This document shows, one piece after another, positions 59,267-64,000 of a stretch of DNA of 64,000 bases. Both the position numbers and the translations under genes were made by a program. The stretch's first letter is position 1, and every line of letters starts with the position of its first letter. Source of the DNA: Pogostemon cablin (Eukaryota > Streptophyta > Magnoliopsida > Lamiales > Lamiaceae); contig CM043000.1 of the NCBI GenBank assembly GCA_023678885.1, positions 18,894,729-18,958,728 of the forward strand, read 5' to 3'. A model generated the notes under the pieces. That model was not told where the DNA came from. It saw only the letters and a list, made by a program, of their open reading frames with translations, and did no database searches.

Positions 59267-60166
59267 TTGCCGTCAGTCACCTCCAATTTGGCATGCTCGT
59301 CTTGGTCACCATTTAAAATTTTACAGTATATTCTCTCAAGCTCTAGTTTGTCTGCTAATAAGTCTGTTGCTATTAGTTATGAGTCATGCAAGTGTAGTAA
59401 GAGTCATAAACAGCCGTTAGCCAATTCTTCATTATCCTCTACACCTCCACTCCAAATAATTTTTTTGGATGTTTGGACATCTCCAGTTTTGTCGTGTGAT
59501 GGCTTTCGTTACTATGTTATTTTTGTGGACCATTTCTCTAAATATATTTGGCTTTATCCTCTTAAAAGAAAGTCTGATGTGTTGCCTACATTTATTGCAT
59601 TTAAAGCGCTAGTTGAGAATTATTTGAAATCTAAAATAATCACCTTCTACTATGACAATGGTGGAGAACACTTAGCGTTGCGTTCTTTTCTTGCTAGTCA
59701 TGGCATCACTCATCTTACCACTCCTCCCTACACTCCTAAACATAATGATTTCTCAGAACAACGTCATAGACATATTGTTGATACTAGTTTAGCCCTTCTT
59801 CATCATACATCTATTCCTCTCTGTTTTTGGCCCTATGCTATATCTACTGCCATCTATTTGATCAATCGTCAATCTAAGGAAAATCTTGGTCGATTATCTT
59901 CATATGAGAAACTCTTTTGCACAGCTCCTAATCTCACCAAGCTTCGAGTATTTGGGTGCCAATGTTTTCCTTGGTTACGCCATTATACTACCCACAAACA
60001 CTCTCCACGGTTCATACCTTGTGTGTTTCTTGGCTATTCCCTCACTCAGAGTACATATTTGTGTCTTGACCCCACAAATAAAAAATATACACCTCTCGTC
60101 ATGTTTAATTTTTTGAACATATATTTTCCTTCGCCAACTCTTTCTCACCCTCCCCGCCACCCATGA
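59267..60166 (+). pseudogene. copia B' integrase remnant
   Basis: Identical to the 299-codon stretch of element B. Confidence 0.88.
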
Positions 60167-60446
60167 TATCTTTGTCTACACTTCACAATACCCAGATTGA
60201 TGATTTGATCCTACTCCACCACCGGTCACACTTACTATGCCTTCAGACCTGACGTCGGATCCATCTGCTATTCCATTACACTCTGCGACTACTCCTGCGC
60301 CAGATTCCATGCCTCCTCTTCGTCACCCCATGACTACTCGTTCTCGCAATAACATCATTAAAGAAAATCACAGGTACTGCTTAACTTCTACTACTTTGGA
60401 TACCTTTGAACCTACTTCTGTCTCGTAGGCTCTCTCTCACCCAACG

Positions 60447-61355
60447 TAGCGTGAGGCTATGTCATCTGAGATCAATGCCCTTATTCAGAATGGAACATGG
60501 GAACTTGTTCCTCCTTATCCTAGTCAGAATGTGGTTGGATGTAAGTGTATTTTTCGAATTAAAAGGAACCCTGATGGTACGATTGAAAAATTCAAAGCTC
60601 GTCTTGTTTCAAAAAGCTTTCATCAACGTTCTGGTATTGATTTCTCTGAGACATTCAGTCCGGTTGTTAAGCCAGCAACAATAAGGGTTGTTCTCAGTAT
60701 TGATGTGTCGAGAAATTGGTCTCTCCAACAATTTGATGTCAACAATGCCTTCCTACATGGGGCACTTTCAGATGAAGTATACATGGATCAACCTCTCGGG
60801 TTCGCTAGCACTTCTACTCCAGATTTTGTCTGCAGATTGCGAAAGTCTATCTATGGATTGAAGCAAGCCCCTCGTACTTGGTACTCTTCCCTACGTTAGT
60901 TCCTTATATCTATTGGCTTTGTTTGCACCAAGTCGGATGAGTCGCTATTTGTATATGATAAAAATGGCATCATGGCTTACTTTCTAGTGTATGTGGACGA
61001 TCTGATTCTCACAGACAATTGTACTTCATTTCTCGGCAAGGTTGTCGAGGCTCTAGCATCCAGATTTTTTGTAAAGGATTTAGGAAATCTTTCTTATTTC
61101 CTTGGTATTGAAGTCTTACGAAGTTCCACATCCTGTTACTTGTCTCAACGCAAGTATATCATAGATCTTCTTTCCCGACATAATATGCTTGATGCAAAAC
61201 CTGTGCAAACTCCACTTCCTCGAGGAACTAAACTTTCATTACATGATGGTTCTTCTCCTGCTAATGGCACTCTCTATCGACAGGTTCTTGGGGATTTGCA
61301 GTATCTCTCCTTTACACTGCCTAATATTAGTTTTACAGTTAACAAACTCTCATAG
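60447..61355 (+). pseudogene. copia B' reverse transcriptase remnant
   Basis: Same pieces and stops as in element B; YVDD at 60990-61001. Confidence 0.87.
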
Positions 61356-63844
61356 TACATACATGCTCTGACTCTCAATCACTGGGGTGTCGTTAAGCGG
61401 CTCATTCGATATCTCAAAGGCACTAGTCACTTTGCTTTACATCTTCGCGGTAATTCTCCATTGTCTCTTCATGCTTTCACTGATGCCGATTGGGCTGGCG
61501 ACTGTGATGATCGTGCCTCTACAGAGGCCTATATTCTTTTTCTTGGGTCAAATCCCATATCCTGGCGCTTCAGGAAGCAGCAAACTGTTTCACGTTCTTC
61601 TACTGAAGCTGAGTACAGGGCCTTAGCTTCTGCTGCTGCTGAGATACAATGGACGCGTTCGTTGCTCACTGAATTATGAATCTCCATACCAGAGCCTCCT
61701 ACCTTATATTGTGACAATGTTGGGGCGACTTATTTGTGCTCAAATCCGGTCTTCCACTCACGAATGAAGCACATCACTATTGATTATCATTTTGTTCGAG
61801 ATTTAGTCAAAGATAATTTTTTTCGGGTGTCTCATGTAGCCTCTGCAGATCAGTTGGCAGATGCCCTCACTAAGCCTCTTTCACGACAAAAGTTGCTTCT
61901 GCTTATGTCCAAGATTGGTGTTCTTAATCGATTTCCATCTTGAGGGGGCGTATTAAGAGTAATATGTATTATTTGTATATATATCACACATCGATTGGTT
62001 GTAATAGATTGATTAGAAAACTATTGTATTTATCTGTAAGTGAAAATATGAACACAACATCTTTTTTTCATTATTCTCTATAATGTGTGTTAAAAAAAAT
62101 GAGAAAAATTTTGAAATTAAAATGTATTAGAGATATTAGTAAGAGAAATAGTAAAAAATACTGCTTTTTTGATTAAAATGGTGTGGTTGGTTGTGTAGTA
62201 AATGTTGTGTTCGAGTTCTAATTGCATAGTGACAAGTCAAACCAAATGAAGGCCGATTATAGGGTAGGGTGGTGTATTAGGGAAATGCAGGGCAAACAAT
62301 TAATAAACCGTGATGACTTGGCGTCTGCTGATTGGCTCCCGCGTTCCCGTCATCAATTCTTACACCAAGTTTTGGGATTTGTGCACCGTATTTAGAACGT
62401 GCGTTAATTTCTGCGCTACAAATATTCGTTCCCAGCTGTTGATTTTTAATTAATTTAAAATTTTAAATAAATAGAGCTCCATCCCGAAAAAGTTTTTACA
62501 ATGGAGATTAAAAAAATATTAATTTTTAGAATATTGTGATAATTTTTTATGAGTTAGTTTCTTGTAAATCGGGTTTATATCATAAATTATTGTAAATTCT
62601 GTGGTTCCCTTAATTTAAACATCCTAGCAGTACATATAGTATATATGATTGGAAGGGGGACCACAAAATTTACACAGTTAAGCCGGTTTACACAAGTATT
62701 TGTGATTTTTTTATGGAGTAATAAATACATGATATGTTTGGTGTTAAGTATAAATAAATTTTTTTTAATGAGATGGGGCAGTTTGGAATAATTAAAAGGA
62801 AAAAAAGGACGAAAATGGAAAAAGAATGTTTTGAATTCGATTCTTCTTATTCCCTCCGTCTGCTACAAAGGGATTAATTTACACGTGGATTAAGAGTATT
62901 ATTACTATTATTTAATGTGTAGTGGATAATTGTATTACCTTTAAAAATATCCGAGTCTTATTTTTTTCATTAGAGTAACCACCCATTATACAAAATACTC
63001 TTGAAAATAGGAAATAATTAAATGATAACTTTGGGTGCACACAAATATTTGCATGTGATTTATCATCATATTTAGAGGTTGATACAATTTCTTTTTAGAG
63101 TTTATTTTGACAATTCATTAACAACTAAATTATTCAACTCGACTTAAGAAGGCGCTATGCACAATTTTGATATTATATATATGGTTTATGATTTATTCTT
63201 TACTTTTTAAGATCTTTTATTCACATCTTTTACATGTTTTTTTTTTTAAATATCTTGGAACAGTGTTGACAATATTAATGAAGTTGCGAATATAAATTCA
63301 TCAACATTTTAGGTTATAAGCAGCCAAATGGGTATATTTGATAATTAATTAATGTAGTTTGCTATTTTGTCCAAAATGTATTATTGAATACCTACTATAT
63401 TTCTTTCCATTTAAAATGAAATAGTTTAAACATTTTTGGTCAAATTGTCGTTCTGATTTGACATACGTTTTTAATTCCAGACCAACCGTTGACAGACATG
63501 CGAAATTAGCTGCTAAAATACTCTCGCGTTTGAACGAGTAACATGAATATTGGGAAAGATGAAATTACACATTTATCCTTTCAGAGGAAAACATAATTAA
63601 CCCTAATTAATGACTTTGATAAAACTTTTTTTCTCTTTCATGTGTCAATTAGTATTATGTCTCGGGATTGCTCGGTTAAAATATTACTTTTAACATAGAT
63701 AAATATACGTCTCGCCCAAAGATCGTTCACTATTTCTTCATTTATTTATGTCACATAATCGCTCACCAAAAAAAAGGAAACATGATTCTAATCTAAAATC
63801 TCAAAACTACACATTATTTCAGAAATATAATCCATTTTTATACT

Positions 63845-64000
63845 TTATTTATTGGTCGCCTTCTGTAGTTCCGTTGCACTGAAAATTCTCACCGAATTTG
63901 ATGAGCTCTGCCTTCCATTGAGTTTTTCTTGCAACAATTGACCACCAGTGTGAAGAAAGTTATGTCGTCTCATCTTCATATGTCTCCTTCTCTTCATATC
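63845..64000 (-). pseudogene. Wall-associated-kinase-like fragment, second 40-kb copy, cut by window edge
   Basis: Same sequence as 23681-23836, ending in ELQKATNK and a stop. The membrane part lies beyond the window. Confidence 0.58.

Larger units (their letters stand above)
57679..62082 (+). mobile_element. Ty1-copia element B' (40-kb copy of B)
   Basis: Counterpart of 17515-21918 at offset 40164, apparently identical. Remnants: gag 57921-58889, integrase 59267-60166, reverse transcriptase 60447-61355, RNase H 61461-61943. Confidence 0.92.
56463..62619. repeat. 6.5-kb duplication unit 2, second 40-kb copy (contains copia B')
   Basis: Counterpart of 16299-22455 at offset 40164, essentially identical; the same internal deletions are present. 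Confidence 0.88.
39393..64000. repeat. 40-kb tandem segmental duplication, copy 2 (visible part)
   Basis: Partner of 1-23836; it is still matching at the last base of the window, so the right boundary is not seen. It includes MADS exons 1 and 2, two copia copies and part of the kinase-like fragment. Confidence 0.95.

Overview
The window is AT-rich nuclear DNA of a flowering plant, most likely a eudicot. It holds a MIKC-type MADS-box gene with the exon structure of the APETALA1/FRUITFULL clade, Ty1-copia LTR retrotransposons, many small inverted-repeat elements, and a fragment of plastid rpoB. There are no bacterial-type operons, and I found no tRNA, rRNA or CRISPR. Long open frames occur only in transposon remains. 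The real gene is visible only as short exons of 42 to 185 nt.

Layout. Bases 1-23836 recur as 39393-64000. The offset is a constant 40163-40164 from about 4 kb onward. The window therefore shows one complete period and part of the next in a tandem duplication of about 40.16 kb. Copy 1 contributes MADS exons 2 and 1 (minus strand, 403-481 and 9052-9236); its other exons lie left of the window. Copy 2 is complete: eight exons spread from 49399 down to 26954, all phases matching, predicted 246 aa. Upstream of each MADS promoter are a 3'-end LINE/SINE-like insertion and a second, smaller tandem duplication (9802-16298 and 16299-22455, repeated at 49966-56462 and 56463-62619). Each smaller unit carries one decayed copia element, so the window has four copies of a single old insertion. 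Then come an unremarkable AT-rich stretch, a truncated wall-associated-kinase-like fragment (23681-23911 and from 63845), an IQ-domain (IQD/DUF4005) fragment near 24.3-24.6 kb, and several MITE-like elements.

Inside MADS copy 2 the introns have collected DNA from many sources. Intron 6 has a GC donor, a 4.78-kb copia element with 467-bp LTRs and TTCTG target duplications, and a 0.22-kb rpoB fragment. Intron 7 has a near-perfect foldback. Intron 5 has a 0.93-kb TIR element. Intron 2 has a CACTA-type element. Intron 1 is over 9 kb and differs from copy 1 by several indels.

The most notable points are the hidden intact MADS gene and its tandem duplication, the sharp change in divergence between the 40-kb copies (percent-level differences plus indels before about 4 kb, nearly none after), and a reconstructable order of events: copia insertion, decay largely by C-to-T nonsense changes, 6.5-kb duplication, then 40-kb duplication or homogenisation. 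Assembly error (retained haplotype) is a live alternative for the last step.
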